This document shows positions 55,399-64,000 of a stretch of 64,000 bases of DNA, in pieces (the first letter of the stretch is position 1; each line of letters starts with the position of its first letter). The notes beneath the pieces were generated by a model that searched no databases, was not told the origin of the DNA, and worked only from the letters and a program-made list of their open reading frames with translations. The position numbers and the translations under genes were made by a program. Origin of the DNA: Saprospiraceae bacterium (GTDB lineage Bacteria; Bacteroidota; Bacteroidia; Chitinophagales; Saprospiraceae); the NCBI GenBank assembly GCA_020630735.1, contig JAHDIP010000006.1, forward strand, positions 1-64,000. The letters are read 5' to 3'.

Positions 55399-58300
55399 AT
55401 GAAGACAATACTAGAAGAACTCTCAAGCTTAGGAATAATTCTTAAGTTGAAAGGAGAAAACATCGCAATTGTAGGTAAAAAAGAAAACTTAACAGACCAT
55501 CTGTTAAGTGAAATAAAGCGATACAAAAAAGAGATCATTGCATACTTAAACGCACAGTTGCTTTTAGATCAAATTCCTGCTATTGAAGAACAAGAATATT
55601 ACATGGTTTCCAATGCTCAACAAAGACTTTTTCTTGAAGAAGAAAAAACAGGAAACACTGGTTTGTATAATATTCCTGAAATACACGAAATAGAATATGA
55701 TGTTAGCCAATCGGATGTCGAAAATATCTTTCGAACATTAATGCAAAAACATGAAGTACTAACGACTTGTTTTGTTTATGTAGATGATGTTTTGATGCAG
55801 AAAAAAAGATCTGTTGATGAAGTCTCTATTCCGCTTACTTTTTTAGACTTTAGCGATGAAAAGAATAAGGAACAAAGAGTAAAAATAGAATACGAAACTT
55901 TTGCATCAAAACCATTTGAATTAATCAATAATTTATTGTGGAGTGCTTGTTTGATAAAAACAGGAGAAAAGAAAAGTGTATTAATGATTAATTTTCATCA
56001 TACCATATATGATGGCGCATCTAAATCTGTTTTGCTAGCAGACTTTTTGGATCTATTAACAACTCAGCGAAAAGAAGAAAACTACTCAATCGCACCTGAT
56101 AAAATTGATTATAAAGATTACACGGCTTGGCATCGTAAAATTATAGCTGATCATCATCAGGGAAGCGTTGTTGAATATTGGAAAAATAAAGTTACAGATT
56201 TTCCAACTTTCGACTTTCCGCATAAACAGGTACCAAAGAAAAATATTTCTAATAAGAGTACTTGTCTTAGTATAGACATGGGAGCAAGCTTGAGCAATAA
56301 GATAAAAACCTTAGCAAAGCAAAACAGAACCAGTTTATACACCGTCTTATTAGCAGGAGTAAAAGCAGTGCTGTATAAGTACACAGGTAAAAATGATTTG
56401 AATGTTTTAATTCCAGTTGATGGAAGAAAACAAATTGAGTTGCAGAAAATCGTAGGACTATTTACCAATACCTTACCGCTACGAACGACTTTTTCTGAAG
56501 ATAGCAATTTTACAGATTTAGTTGGAAAAGTTAAAACGGAATTACAAGGTGCTATCCAACACCAAATGTATCCATTTGATTTTTTAATAAACGATATAAG
56601 AAAGCTAAACTCCTTACTGAATTTAGTAGACTTGATCAACGTAATGGTTACGTATACCGTAATAGATGAACCTCAAAAAGTAAGAGAAGAGATTGAGGAG
56701 TCAAATGCACAGGCCAAATTTGATATTGAATTTTTCTTTGAGCAAAATGCTTCTACAATTAGCTTAAACTTAAATTACAAAAAAGATTTGTTTGAAGCTG
56801 ATTTTATGAAAAACCTTGCGCTTCATATTCGAAACGGCTTCGAACAATTTGTCAATTCTCCATCGACTTCCATCAAGACAGTAGACTTGCTGAGTCGAGA
56901 AGAAAAAGAAACCCTAGCTTCTTTTAATCATAAAGACCTTAGCGCTAAGAAGTTCAGTACAGCTTTACAACTGTTTCAAGAACAATTAGAAGCCAATCCT
57001 AATAAAGTCGCTTCTGTTTTTAGGAATAAAGAAATGACTTATGGTGAGTTGAATCAAAAGTCAGATTTTTTAGCACAGTATTTAATTGATAACGGCATTA
57101 AAAAAGGAGACTTGGTATGTATTCTTTTAGATGGTTCTCCTAATCTGTTAGTAAGTATTCTCGGAATTATCAAATCAGGTGCAGCTTATGTTCCGATTGA
57201 TGTAAAAAATCCGAAAGATAGAATTGACTATATTCTTCAAGATACTAAAAGTAGATTTTTAATATCTGAAGAAACTGCTTACAGCGATCTATCAATTCCT
57301 GAAGAAACAGAGGTGTTGGAAATTGATCAGCTATTGATTGATGCTAGTGGGAATAAAACGGTGAATCTTTCGATAGAAATAGAGCTGGATGATTTGGTGT
57401 ATATTATCTACACGTCAGGTTCGACAGGTAAACCTAAAGGAGTGAAAATCAAACATGAAGGTTTAGGATATCTAGTTCATAATATGGTGAATGCATTAGA
57501 GCTAGATGAACAAACAAGAATGCTTCAGTTTTCTTCCTATAGTTTTGATGCCTCTTGTTTCGAAATCTTTTCAACGCTTTGTAGCGGAGGAACATTGATC
57601 CTTAGTACGCATAAAGAAAAGATTGACGTGTTGAAAATGATTGATATCATACAATCAAATAATGTGAATACCTTATTGATTCCTCCTTCTTATATCAAAT
57701 TGCTAGTAGGTAAAATGCCAACAGTAACAAAAATTATTTCAGGAGGAGAACCAATTGATATTAGTCTTGTCGAACGGATCAATGAAGGAAATGTAAAACT
57801 TTATAACGCTTATGGTCCAACTGAAAATACAGTAGTTGCTACCTTGTCGGATCAACCACTTACTCCAGACGGATATGTTACAATTGGAAAACCATTGAAT
57901 GATGTTACGAGTTATGTTTTAGATGCTTCCAACCAATTACTTCCAATAGGTGTAGTAGGGGAGTTATGTTTAGCAGGCAAACAAGTAGCTTCAGGCTATC
58001 TGAATAGACCAGAAGAAACAGCAAAGTCTTTTGTGCCAAATCCTTTTTCAGATGACGATCAATTATTGTATAAAACAGGCGATTTAGTAAAATGGTTGCC
58101 AGATGGAAACCTCGTCTTTATGGGACGAAAAGATCATCAAGTAAAGATTAGAGGACATCGAATAGAACTCAATGAAATTGAAATCGTTTTACAACGCTAT
58201 CGAAGTATTTCACAATCTGTAGTCTTAGTTCAAGAAGATGAAAGTGGTGAAAAAAGATTGGTCGCTTATGTTACGTCATTAGATAAGTCAATTGATAAAA

Positions 58301-60156
58301 AGAAGATTGTAGCTTATATGAAGTCAAAGCTACCTGTTTACATGGTTCCTTTTATCTATGTTCCAATACAGGAATTTCCTTTAACATCTAATGGGAAAAT
58401 TGATAAGAAAGCATTGATGAAAATGGAAATTGAAGGAGTCGAAGAAGAAGAGTTAAAAGCTCCAGTGACAAATACAGAAAAGAAGTTGACTCCAATATTC
58501 CAAGAAGTTTTAGATGTACAAAAAATTGGAATCAATAGTGATTTTTATGAACTAGGTGGTCATTCATTGAAGTTTTTTGAACTACAAGCAAAAATTGTAA
58601 AAGAGTTTGGTGTTCAACTACCGATACAAGAAGTCTATGTAAATACGACTATAGAATCGTTAGCAGATTGTATAGATGTCTTTCTAAAAGAAAATAAAAA
58701 AGAACTACAACGTACTATTCCAATTGTTGCAAAACAAGAATACTATGAAGCAGATTTGCGTCAAAAGAAAATTTATACACGCTTGACGTTTAGTAAGAAA
58801 AAACTGCCATACAATGTATTCTTTATGGATAAGATAGCAGATGTAGATCCTTTGCTAGTAGAGCAATCATTTCAAGTTTTAATTGAAAAACACGAAAGTC
58901 TGCGAACAGGATTTTTATTCAAGAACAACAATTTGTATCAACGCGTTTTTTCTAAAGACGAATACAATAATATTCCGTTTAGCTATTTTGATTACGCAAA
59001 CGAAGAAAAACAAGATGAACTTGTAGACACGCTAGTAGATGAATACAATAATTTGTTATTTGATTTAGACGGTCCTTTTTTATGGAAAGCTGCGCTTATA
59101 CATAGAGGGAACGGTCAATCATTACTGGTTGTAAGTCTAGATCATATTATAAGTGATGGTATTTCTTTACAAGTATTAGCTAGAGAACTGTTATCTATTT
59201 ACAATACATTAATGAATAATGGTACACCTAAATTAGAGACTGATCAAATTCAATTAAAAGATTTTACCTCTTGGAAAAATAAACAACTGCAAGAAGACGG
59301 TCCAAAATATTTAGCGTACTGGAGAAATAAAGTAGAACAATTTGATAAAGATTGGTCATTAGCTAAAACTCCTGACATCTATCAAGGAGCGACATACAAA
59401 GAAGTAATCGACAAAGAAATTAATCAATTTTATAGAAGCATTACTGCTGATGAACGAGCGTTTGTTTATGGTAAAATATTTTCGGCAAAGCCTTTAAAAG
59501 GAGATTCGTATCGTACGCTACTGCCTATAGAATATTGGAATAAAATTCAACGCTTAGCAGCTGAAATGAAGACAGGGCCTTTTAATATTTTAGCAGCTTG
59601 CTTACTTATAATGATTGCTAGAGAAACGAACAAAGAGCATGTTTATATAGGAGGTCCCTTTTCGTTTAGAGATCGACCAGAGCTTCAGAATATAATTGGT
59701 TACATGATTACAGAAATGTTGATAGATTGTAAGATAAGACCTGATATGACTTTTAAAGAAATGATAAAAGAAGTTGAAGGTTCTATTAAAAACAATATGG
59801 AAAACATTTACCCATTTGAACAATTATTTGATCAATTGAATATTCCATTCCAGACACTTGGTAAGGTTAGCTTACACTTACGTTCTATCGATGTTACAAA
59901 AGAGTCGAATGTACCAACAGAGAAACTGTATAAGTTTGGTGAAAATGATGCACACGCCCACTATGAGCTAAATTATGACCTTGACTTATATAAAGAAGGA
60001 CTATTGTTTACCTGCGAATATTGGAGAGAAAGTTTTGATAAACCGATGATAAAAAAATATACAGAAAACTACCTTAATGTAATAAGAGAAATGTTGAACA
60101 AGTCTGATTCTTTAGTGAGTAAAAAGACCCGCATACTATCGGAGGTTTCAGCCTAA
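55399..60156 (+). CDS. NRPS 7, final module 14: docking-C-A-T-C(terminal)
   Basis: Terminating synthetase of 1585 residues. TubC-type docking domain at 1-55 (MKTILEELSSLGIILKLKG); C1 about 70-500 with H200/H201 (HHTIYDGAS); A about 520-1015 (TSGSTG core near 672, A10 NGKIDKK); T Ser1056; then a second C domain from about 1115 to the end. The code reads DAFLIGAVVK, aliphatic-looking (Leu/Ile/Val type), not assigned. There is no thioesterase or reductase domain. The terminal C domain has DHIISDG at 1248-1254: the first His is Asp but the second His, the usual catalytic one, is kept. Terminal C domains release peptides by cyclization or by transfer to an amine, so this is the probable release step. 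The gap to the thioesterase gene is 25 bases, so the two are surely co-transcribed. Confidence 0.94.
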   Translation: MKTILEELSSLGIILKLKGENIAIVGKKENLTDHLLSEIKRYKKEIIAYLNAQLLLDQIPAIEEQEYYMVSNAQQRLFLEEEKTGNTGLYNIPEIHEIEYDVSQSDVENIFRTLMQKHEVLTTCFVYVDDVLMQKKRSVDEVSIPLTFLDFSDEKNKEQRVKIEYETFASKPFELINNLLWSACLIKTGEKKSVLMINFHHTIYDGASKSVLLADFLDLLTTQRKEENYSIAPDKIDYKDYTAWHRKIIADHHQGSVVEYWKNKVTDFPTFDFPHKQVPKKNISNKSTCLSIDMGASLSNKIKTLAKQNRTSLYTVLLAGVKAVLYKYTGKNDLNVLIPVDGRKQIELQKIVGLFTNTLPLRTTFSEDSNFTDLVGKVKTELQGAIQHQMYPFDFLINDIRKLNSLLNLVDLINVMVTYTVIDEPQKVREEIEESNAQAKFDIEFFFEQNASTISLNLNYKKDLFEADFMKNLALHIRNGFEQFVNSPSTSIKTVDLLSREEKETLASFNHKDLSAKKFSTALQLFQEQLEANPNKVASVFRNKEMTYGELNQKSDFLAQYLIDNGIKKGDLVCILLDGSPNLLVSILGIIKSGAAYVPIDVKNPKDRIDYILQDTKSRFLISEETAYSDLSIPEETEVLEIDQLLIDASGNKTVNLSIEIELDDLVYIIYTSGSTGKPKGVKIKHEGLGYLVHNMVNALELDEQTRMLQFSSYSFDASCFEIFSTLCSGGTLILSTHKEKIDVLKMIDIIQSNNVNTLLIPPSYIKLLVGKMPTVTKIISGGEPIDISLVERINEGNVKLYNAYGPTENTVVATLSDQPLTPDGYVTIGKPLNDVTSYVLDASNQLLPIGVVGELCLAGKQVASGYLNRPEETAKSFVPNPFSDDDQLLYKTGDLVKWLPDGNLVFMGRKDHQVKIRGHRIELNEIEIVLQRYRSISQSVVLVQEDESGEKRLVAYVTSLDKSIDKKKIVAYMKSKLPVYMVPFIYVPIQEFPLTSNGKIDKKALMKMEIEGVEEEELKAPVTNTEKKLTPIFQEVLDVQKIGINSDFYELGGHSLKFFELQAKIVKEFGVQLPIQEVYVNTTIESLADCIDVFLKENKKELQRTIPIVAKQEYYEADLRQKKIYTRLTFSKKKLPYNVFFMDKIADVDPLLVEQSFQVLIEKHESLRTGFLFKNNNLYQRVFSKDEYNNIPFSYFDYANEEKQDELVDTLVDEYNNLLFDLDGPFLWKAALIHRGNGQSLLVVSLDHIISDGISLQVLARELLSIYNTLMNNGTPKLETDQIQLKDFTSWKNKQLQEDGPKYLAYWRNKVEQFDKDWSLAKTPDIYQGATYKEVIDKEINQFYRSITADERAFVYGKIFSAKPLKGDSYRTLLPIEYWNKIQRLAAEMKTGPFNILAACLLIMIARETNKEHVYIGGPFSFRDRPELQNIIGYMITEMLIDCKIRPDMTFKEMIKEVEGSIKNNMENIYPFEQLFDQLNIPFQTLGKVSLHLRSIDVTKESNVPTEKLYKFGENDAHAHYELNYDLDLYKEGLLFTCEYWRESFDKPMIKKYTENYLNVIREMLNKSDSLVSKKTRILSEVSA
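58741..60156 (+). other. Terminal condensation domain replacing a thioesterase
   Basis: Residues 1115-1585 of NRPS 7. It keeps the C-domain blocks (EKHESLRTGF, SLDHIISDGIS, later GGPFSFRDRPELQNIIGYMI) but diverges from the other C domains of the cluster, notably with Asp1248 for the first motif His and a long segment between the N- and C-terminal halves. It follows a carrier domain and precedes nothing, which is the position of release C domains. Confidence 0.75.
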
Positions 60157-60181
60157 CTATACTTAACTAAAATAATTTACT

Positions 60182-60877
60182 ATGAATATTTTTTGTTTAC
60201 CCTTCGCAGGAGGGGCAGGTTACTCCTATGACCTGTTTAAAAAGAATTCGCCTGATTACCTCAATTTTATTTCTATAGAATTACCAGGTAGAGGCAATCG
60301 GATTCTTGAACCCCTGCTCAAGGATGTTCACCTAATGGTAGAGGATATATGGGATCAAATATCCGAAAACCTAGAAAAACCATATTTGCTTTATGGGCAC
60401 AGTATGGGAAGTCTATTATCCTATTTATTGGTTCGCAAAATAATCAAAGAAGGAAAACCGAGACCAGAGCATATATTTTTAAGCGGCTGCCGACCTCCTT
60501 CTACAATCGAGGATATGAAGAAAAGACATTTACTCTCTGAACAAGAATTTTATGACGAATTGAAAGAGATTGGGGGGATGCCAGATATGATTTTAGAAGA
60601 TAAAGAATTATTAAAATTTTTTACCCCTGTCTTAAGAGCTGATTTTGAAGCAATCGAAAAGTACAAACACGTTAAAGAAGCTCCTCTTGATTTGCCTATA
60701 ACAGTCATCTTAGGTTCCGAAGAAAATAAAGCTTGGGAACTAATAGATGAATGGAAGAGCATAACAAGAGAAAAGCCTGAAGTATTAAGAATGGAAGGAA
60801 ACCATTTTTTTATTTACAATCATTACAAAACCATCATAAGAGTTATGTCTAATAAAGTAGCTCTTAATAGCTTTTAA
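60182..60877 (+). CDS. Type II (editing) thioesterase
   Basis: Stand-alone alpha/beta hydrolase of 231 residues that removes wrong or stalled acyl groups from carrier domains. Marks: FCLPFAGGAGYSYDLF near the start, ELPGRGNR, the nucleophile Ser74 in GHSMGS, and His208 in MEGNHFFI near the C-terminus. All are typical of the SrfA-D/GrsT/RifR family, and the length fits. The usual acidic triad residue after strand 6 is not obvious: the corresponding stretch reads ILGSEENKAW, with Glu where Asp is common. It lies 25 bases after NRPS 7 and 35 bases before the exporter gene. It does not make up for the missing fused thioesterase as far as the family is known, though hydrolytic release by it cannot be excluded. 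Confidence 0.92.
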   Translation: MNIFCLPFAGGAGYSYDLFKKNSPDYLNFISIELPGRGNRILEPLLKDVHLMVEDIWDQISENLEKPYLLYGHSMGSLLSYLLVRKIIKEGKPRPEHIFLSGCRPPSTIEDMKKRHLLSEQEFYDELKEIGGMPDMILEDKELLKFFTPVLRADFEAIEKYKHVKEAPLDLPITVILGSEENKAWELIDEWKSITREKPEVLRMEGNHFFIYNHYKTIIRVMSNKVALNSF

Positions 60878-60912
60878 CTAATTTAAATAATTCTAGAAAA
60901 AAATATCAATTC

Positions 60913-62556
60913 ATGAAATTACTATCTATCTTTTTCAATAGATCTAAACTATTTTATGCGGCCTTTTTTCTGCTTGGCTTCGTAAATGTGTTACTGAATA
61001 TCGGAATTCTATCTTTCATAAATAATATATTAACTAGCGATGAGGCTATCTATCATAAAGACTATGATTGGATGTTGTTCTTCGGGTTAATCGTTGTTTC
61101 ATTGGGAGCAAATGCCGTTTTTCAAAGTTACATGGTGAAACTTACCAACGATATTAAATTTGACCTTGAGTTTAATATTCTCGAAAAATTACGATTTGCA
61201 AATTATCGCAGTTTTGAAAAATTAGGAAATGAAAAAATATTTACAGCAATAGATGATATCAGAACGATGGTCAATCTACCAGAACTGATCGTTAGTGGTG
61301 TCAATGCGATTATTATTGTTATTTGTTGTTTCGCTTACCTTTTCTATATGTCGTGGGTAGGTGCCTTAATGGTAATCGGAATGATGGCTGCATTGTTTGT
61401 CTTTTATATGGTTCGAAACAATTACATAGAAAAAGACCTCAACAAAGTTAGAACACTAAGAGATGATTATTACAAAATATTAGATGACTTAATCCATGGT
61501 TTTAAAGAAGTAAGAACGAATCCAGTAAGAAGCGAAAACTTATTTGAAAAGTTCTTACTTACCAACCGTATGAGTGCAAAGGATTTAAGCTTGGGGGCCA
61601 ATATTAAATACATGGTCAATGAGTTGACAGGTAACTATAGCTGGTATGTTGTTTTCGGTTTGATCCTTTTTGCAATGCCAATGTATTTTGCTGTTGACCG
61701 ATCGATCCTAACAAGTTACATGGTGACTGTACTTTATATGATGGGACCTATTTCACTTATCATTACATTGATTCCTGCTTATACTCATATCAAAATTGCA
61801 TTAAGTCGATTAGGTGATTTCCATAATGTAGTCACGAACAAATTACAATTAGAAGTTCCTGTAGAAAACAGTGTTGTTGAATTAGAAGAATTTGAGAATC
61901 TTAGATTTGAAGATATTGTTTTCGAATACAATGAAGGTGGCGTTAAGTCCTTTACACTTGGACCTATAAACTTTGAAATAAATAAAGGAAAAATTATTTT
62001 CATCACTGGAGGTAACGGAAGTGGTAAGAGTACATTTATGAATATTCTTGCAGGTTTATTCCGTCCCGTTGCAGGAAATGTTTACTTCAATAATAAATGG
62101 ATCTCTGGCGATGAAGTACCTAAGTTGAGAGATTATATTACTACAATTTTTACTACACCTCACTTATTCGCTAAAAACTATAACAACTTCGAAATCAACG
62201 AAAATGTTATTGAGCTTAAAGAATTAATTGAGTTGATGAGACTCGAAGGTAAACTAGAATTCACAGATAATAATATTAGTCCAAAGTTGTCGAAAGGACA
62301 ACAAAAACGATTGGCTATGATCTTAAGTTTACTAGAACATAAGCCGATTATCTTACTAGATGAATGGGCGGCTGAACAAGACCCTGTATTTAGAGCATTC
62401 TTTTACAGAGAATTATTGCCGAAGCTTAAAGACGAAGGTAAGACCATTATCGCTGTAACGCACGATGATCACTATTTCGATGTAGCGGATGAATTAGTCA
62501 AATTTAACTACGGAAAAATTGAAGTGAGTAAACAAGAAAACCCTGTACTGGTATAA
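60913..62556 (+). CDS. Cyclic-peptide-type ABC exporter (SyrD/PvdE family)
   Basis: Membrane-spanning ATP-driven exporter of 547 residues with fused membrane and ATPase domains, expected to act as a homodimer in the inner membrane. The first 300 residues hold about six hydrophobic segments (for example LFYAAFFLLGFVNVLLNIGIL at 14-34 and the one around 130-165). The ATPase has Walker A GGNGSGKST (366-374, Lys372), signature LSKGQ, Walker B IILLDEW (Asp483, Glu484), and the switch histidine in VTHDDHYFDVADE. The LDEWAAEQDPVFRAFFY and VTHDDHYF stretches are characteristic of the SyrD/PvdE group, which moves NRPS peptides or their precursors to the periplasm. The likely cargo is this cluster's peptide. 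It could also contribute to self-protection. Confidence 0.92.
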   Translation: MKLLSIFFNRSKLFYAAFFLLGFVNVLLNIGILSFINNILTSDEAIYHKDYDWMLFFGLIVVSLGANAVFQSYMVKLTNDIKFDLEFNILEKLRFANYRSFEKLGNEKIFTAIDDIRTMVNLPELIVSGVNAIIIVICCFAYLFYMSWVGALMVIGMMAALFVFYMVRNNYIEKDLNKVRTLRDDYYKILDDLIHGFKEVRTNPVRSENLFEKFLLTNRMSAKDLSLGANIKYMVNELTGNYSWYVVFGLILFAMPMYFAVDRSILTSYMVTVLYMMGPISLIITLIPAYTHIKIALSRLGDFHNVVTNKLQLEVPVENSVVELEEFENLRFEDIVFEYNEGGVKSFTLGPINFEINKGKIIFITGGNGSGKSTFMNILAGLFRPVAGNVYFNNKWISGDEVPKLRDYITTIFTTPHLFAKNYNNFEINENVIELKELIELMRLEGKLEFTDNNISPKLSKGQQKRLAMILSLLEHKPIILLDEWAAEQDPVFRAFFYRELLPKLKDEGKTIIAVTHDDHYFDVADELVKFNYGKIEVSKQENPVLV

Positions 62557-62605
62557 TTTCTTAACAATAAAAAATAAGTTTTTGCTAAAATAAAAAATAA
62601 TAATT

Positions 62606-64000
62606 ATGAAATATTTAAAGCCCAATGTTGTTATTGAACCTCTAATTGATAGATGGTATGCATGGAGTCATCTAGTATCTCCAGCAACTGCTGCAATGAA
62701 TATTGTAGGTAGACACTTGAAAATTACAGACTCCTATATTCAAGCACCTCATATTCATCAGGAAGCAGTAAAGCACCCAGACTTAAAGGGAGGACCATTT
62801 ATGGATTTACCTGATGGTAAACTGGATGATGTAAAAGCAATAAGAGAGCATACGGTTACAGAGCATAAGGATTTGTTAGAACTGGCAGCAGCCTTTAAAG
62901 AGTTAGACCAGCTTCTAATGGAGAAAGGAAAAGGGTTCTCCTTGCAACCGCTCTATGATGAAATGCCTGAGATTTTAAAAGGATATGTTGAGCTTGTTTA
63001 TGACCTAAATAATAATCCATCTTATAGAATATACGAAGCCTTACTCTATAATAGCCCTTACTACAAAGAGTCTGCTCAAAGTATTGCAATATGGATTACA
63101 AACAATGATGAACGTCCATTCGTATTGAGTACGCCAAAGCTAGATGAAGAAGGAGTTATTCACTTAAACATTCCTTTTTCAAGCGAGGCTATAGATATGC
63201 TAAGTAAAATGAAGCGAGTTCCTGCTTCATACGAAGAAGTAAAAAATGCCTTAGGTATCGAAGAAAAAGACGAAGCATTATTTAGTACATTCTTTACGGA
63301 TGAAGTACCACCTAAATATGAAAAATATGAAGGCGACAAAGTAAGAATGAGATATATGGGGCATGCCTGTATATTGGTTGAAACTAAAGATGTAACCATC
63401 CTTTTAGACCCTCTAGTAAGTTACTATGGTTACGAACAGGAAATAGATCGTTTTTCGGATATGCACTTGCCTGAAGTAATCGATTATGTACTTATTACGC
63501 ATAATCATCAAGATCATATTTTATTTGAAACTCTTTTACCATTAAGACATCGAATTAAAAATATAGTAGTACCTCGATCTACTAGCGGATCACTTCAAGA
63601 TCCTAATCTGAAATTGATGTTCAATAATATTGGATTTAATAATGTTGTCGAAATAGATGATATGATGTCTATTCAATTTGAAGATTGTACAATTACTGGA
63701 CTACCATTTATTGGTGAGCATTGCGACTTGAATATTCAGTCTAAAAATTGTCATCATGTTCAAGTAGGAGATTTCTCTATGTTGTTTGCTGCAGATTCAT
63801 GTAACGTACAACCTAAGTTATATGAAAATATTCAAAAAATAATTGGAGATGTAGATGTGATTTTCTTAGGAATGGAATGTGATGGTGCTCCATTAACTTG
63901 GTTATATGGTCCGTTACTTACGAATGAGCTAAGTAGAGAAAAAGATCAGTCAAGAAGATTGGCTGGATGTAATTTTGAACAAGGTCAAGAATTGGTAGAT
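62606..64000 (+). CDS. CmlA-like di-iron beta-hydroxylase, cut by the window end
   Basis: Partial: 465 codons are present and the frame is open at the last base. Residues 1-240 resemble the N-terminal dimerization domain of CmlA (IEPLIDRWYAWSHLVSPATA, then GGPFMDLPDG). The C-terminal part is a metallo-beta-lactamase fold with HNHQDH at 299-304, Glu371 in FIGEHCDL and Asp397 in LFAADS. From memory the CmlA ligands are His305, His307, Asp309, His310, Glu377, Asp403 and His482; every one visible here is shifted by exactly six, and the last would fall just beyond the window. Glu where ordinary MBL hydrolases have His is the CmlA hallmark. CmlA hydroxylates the beta carbon of an amino acid held on an NRPS carrier domain. 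The start follows the exporter by 49 bases, so it belongs to the same operon. Target residue unknown; aromatic and aliphatic residues are precedented. Confidence 0.88.
   Translation, partial: MKYLKPNVVIEPLIDRWYAWSHLVSPATAAMNIVGRHLKITDSYIQAPHIHQEAVKHPDLKGGPFMDLPDGKLDDVKAIREHTVTEHKDLLELAAAFKELDQLLMEKGKGFSLQPLYDEMPEILKGYVELVYDLNNNPSYRIYEALLYNSPYYKESAQSIAIWITNNDERPFVLSTPKLDEEGVIHLNIPFSSEAIDMLSKMKRVPASYEEVKNALGIEEKDEALFSTFFTDEVPPKYEKYEGDKVRMRYMGHACILVETKDVTILLDPLVSYYGYEQEIDRFSDMHLPEVIDYVLITHNHQDHILFETLLPLRHRIKNIVVPRSTSGSLQDPNLKLMFNNIGFNNVVEIDDMMSIQFEDCTITGLPFIGEHCDLNIQSKNCHHVQVGDFSMLFAADSCNVQPKLYENIQKIIGDVDVIFLGMECDGAPLTWLYGPLLTNELSREKDQSRRLAGCNFEQGQELVD

Noticed and set aside
56157-56639. 160-codon open frame on the minus strand inside NRPS 7
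   Set aside because: It lies wholly within a condensation domain and has no domain features; such antisense frames are common in long AT-rich genes and occur in all the synthetases here.
60182-60877. The stand-alone thioesterase as the main release enzyme
   Set aside because: Sequence and family point to a type II editing enzyme; the terminal C domain of NRPS 7 is the better release candidate, though this is not proven.

Overview
The window is AT-rich (about one third G+C by eye). Every recognisable gene lies on the + strand. It carries the front and most of the body of one very large nonribosomal peptide synthetase (NRPS) cluster. The organism is most likely a member of the Bacteroidota. 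The reasons are A-rich translation starts without clear Shine-Dalgarno boxes, a TAnnTTTG-type promoter box before the first synthetase, an UpxY/LoaP-like NusG paralogue, and the general protein style. I cannot place it to genus.

Layout. Positions 1-1717 hold no convincing gene but carry a degenerate repeat family. Position 1718 starts a NusG-like antiterminator gene, closed by a strong intrinsic terminator at 2297-2341. A promoter-like box and a short leader follow. From 2616 to the end of the window runs a co-directional array: seven NRPS genes (2616-8318, 8392-20817, 21081-28865, 29096-32446, 32510-45070, 49073-55378, 55399-60156), with three small genes placed between the fifth and sixth (nucleotidyltransferase 45162-45974, diaminobutyrate-type aminotransferase 46299-47702, cupin/JmjC-like oxygenase 47853-48764). 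A type II thioesterase (60182-60877), a SyrD/PvdE-type exporter (60913-62556) and a CmlA-like di-iron hydroxylase cut by the window end (62606-64000) complete it.

Assembly line. I count 14 adenylation (A) and 14 carrier (T) domains; every A domain keeps the A10 lysine and every T domain its serine. Four epimerization (E) domains follow exactly the four T domains that read GGDSI, and each is followed by a DCL-type condensation (C) domain, so the gene order is internally colinear. Reading the ten specificity positions by hand gives: X1-X2-D-Thr-X4-Dab-D-Asp-X7-X8-X9-D-Asp-D-aromatic-Phe-Ala-X14. Thr, Asp, Phe and Ala are the firmer calls; Dab is supported by the aminotransferase gene in the same cluster; X1, X2, X4, X7, X8, X9 and X14 are open. 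Two predicted beta-hydroxylases of different folds suggest hydroxylated residues. No thioesterase domain is fused to any synthetase. The last protein ends in a condensation domain whose motif reads DHxxxDG, which is the probable release or cyclization domain.

Most unusual points: a dedicated NusG paralogue and terminator at the head of a ~60 kb operon whose intergenic gaps contain further strong hairpins; a half condensation domain starting the line; a functional C domain ending one protein opposite a catalytically dead C domain starting the next; tailoring genes inserted exactly at an E/C linker; and a nucleotidyltransferase inside the operon that could be a self-resistance or tailoring enzyme. 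The product looks undescribed to me, but I could not search any database.
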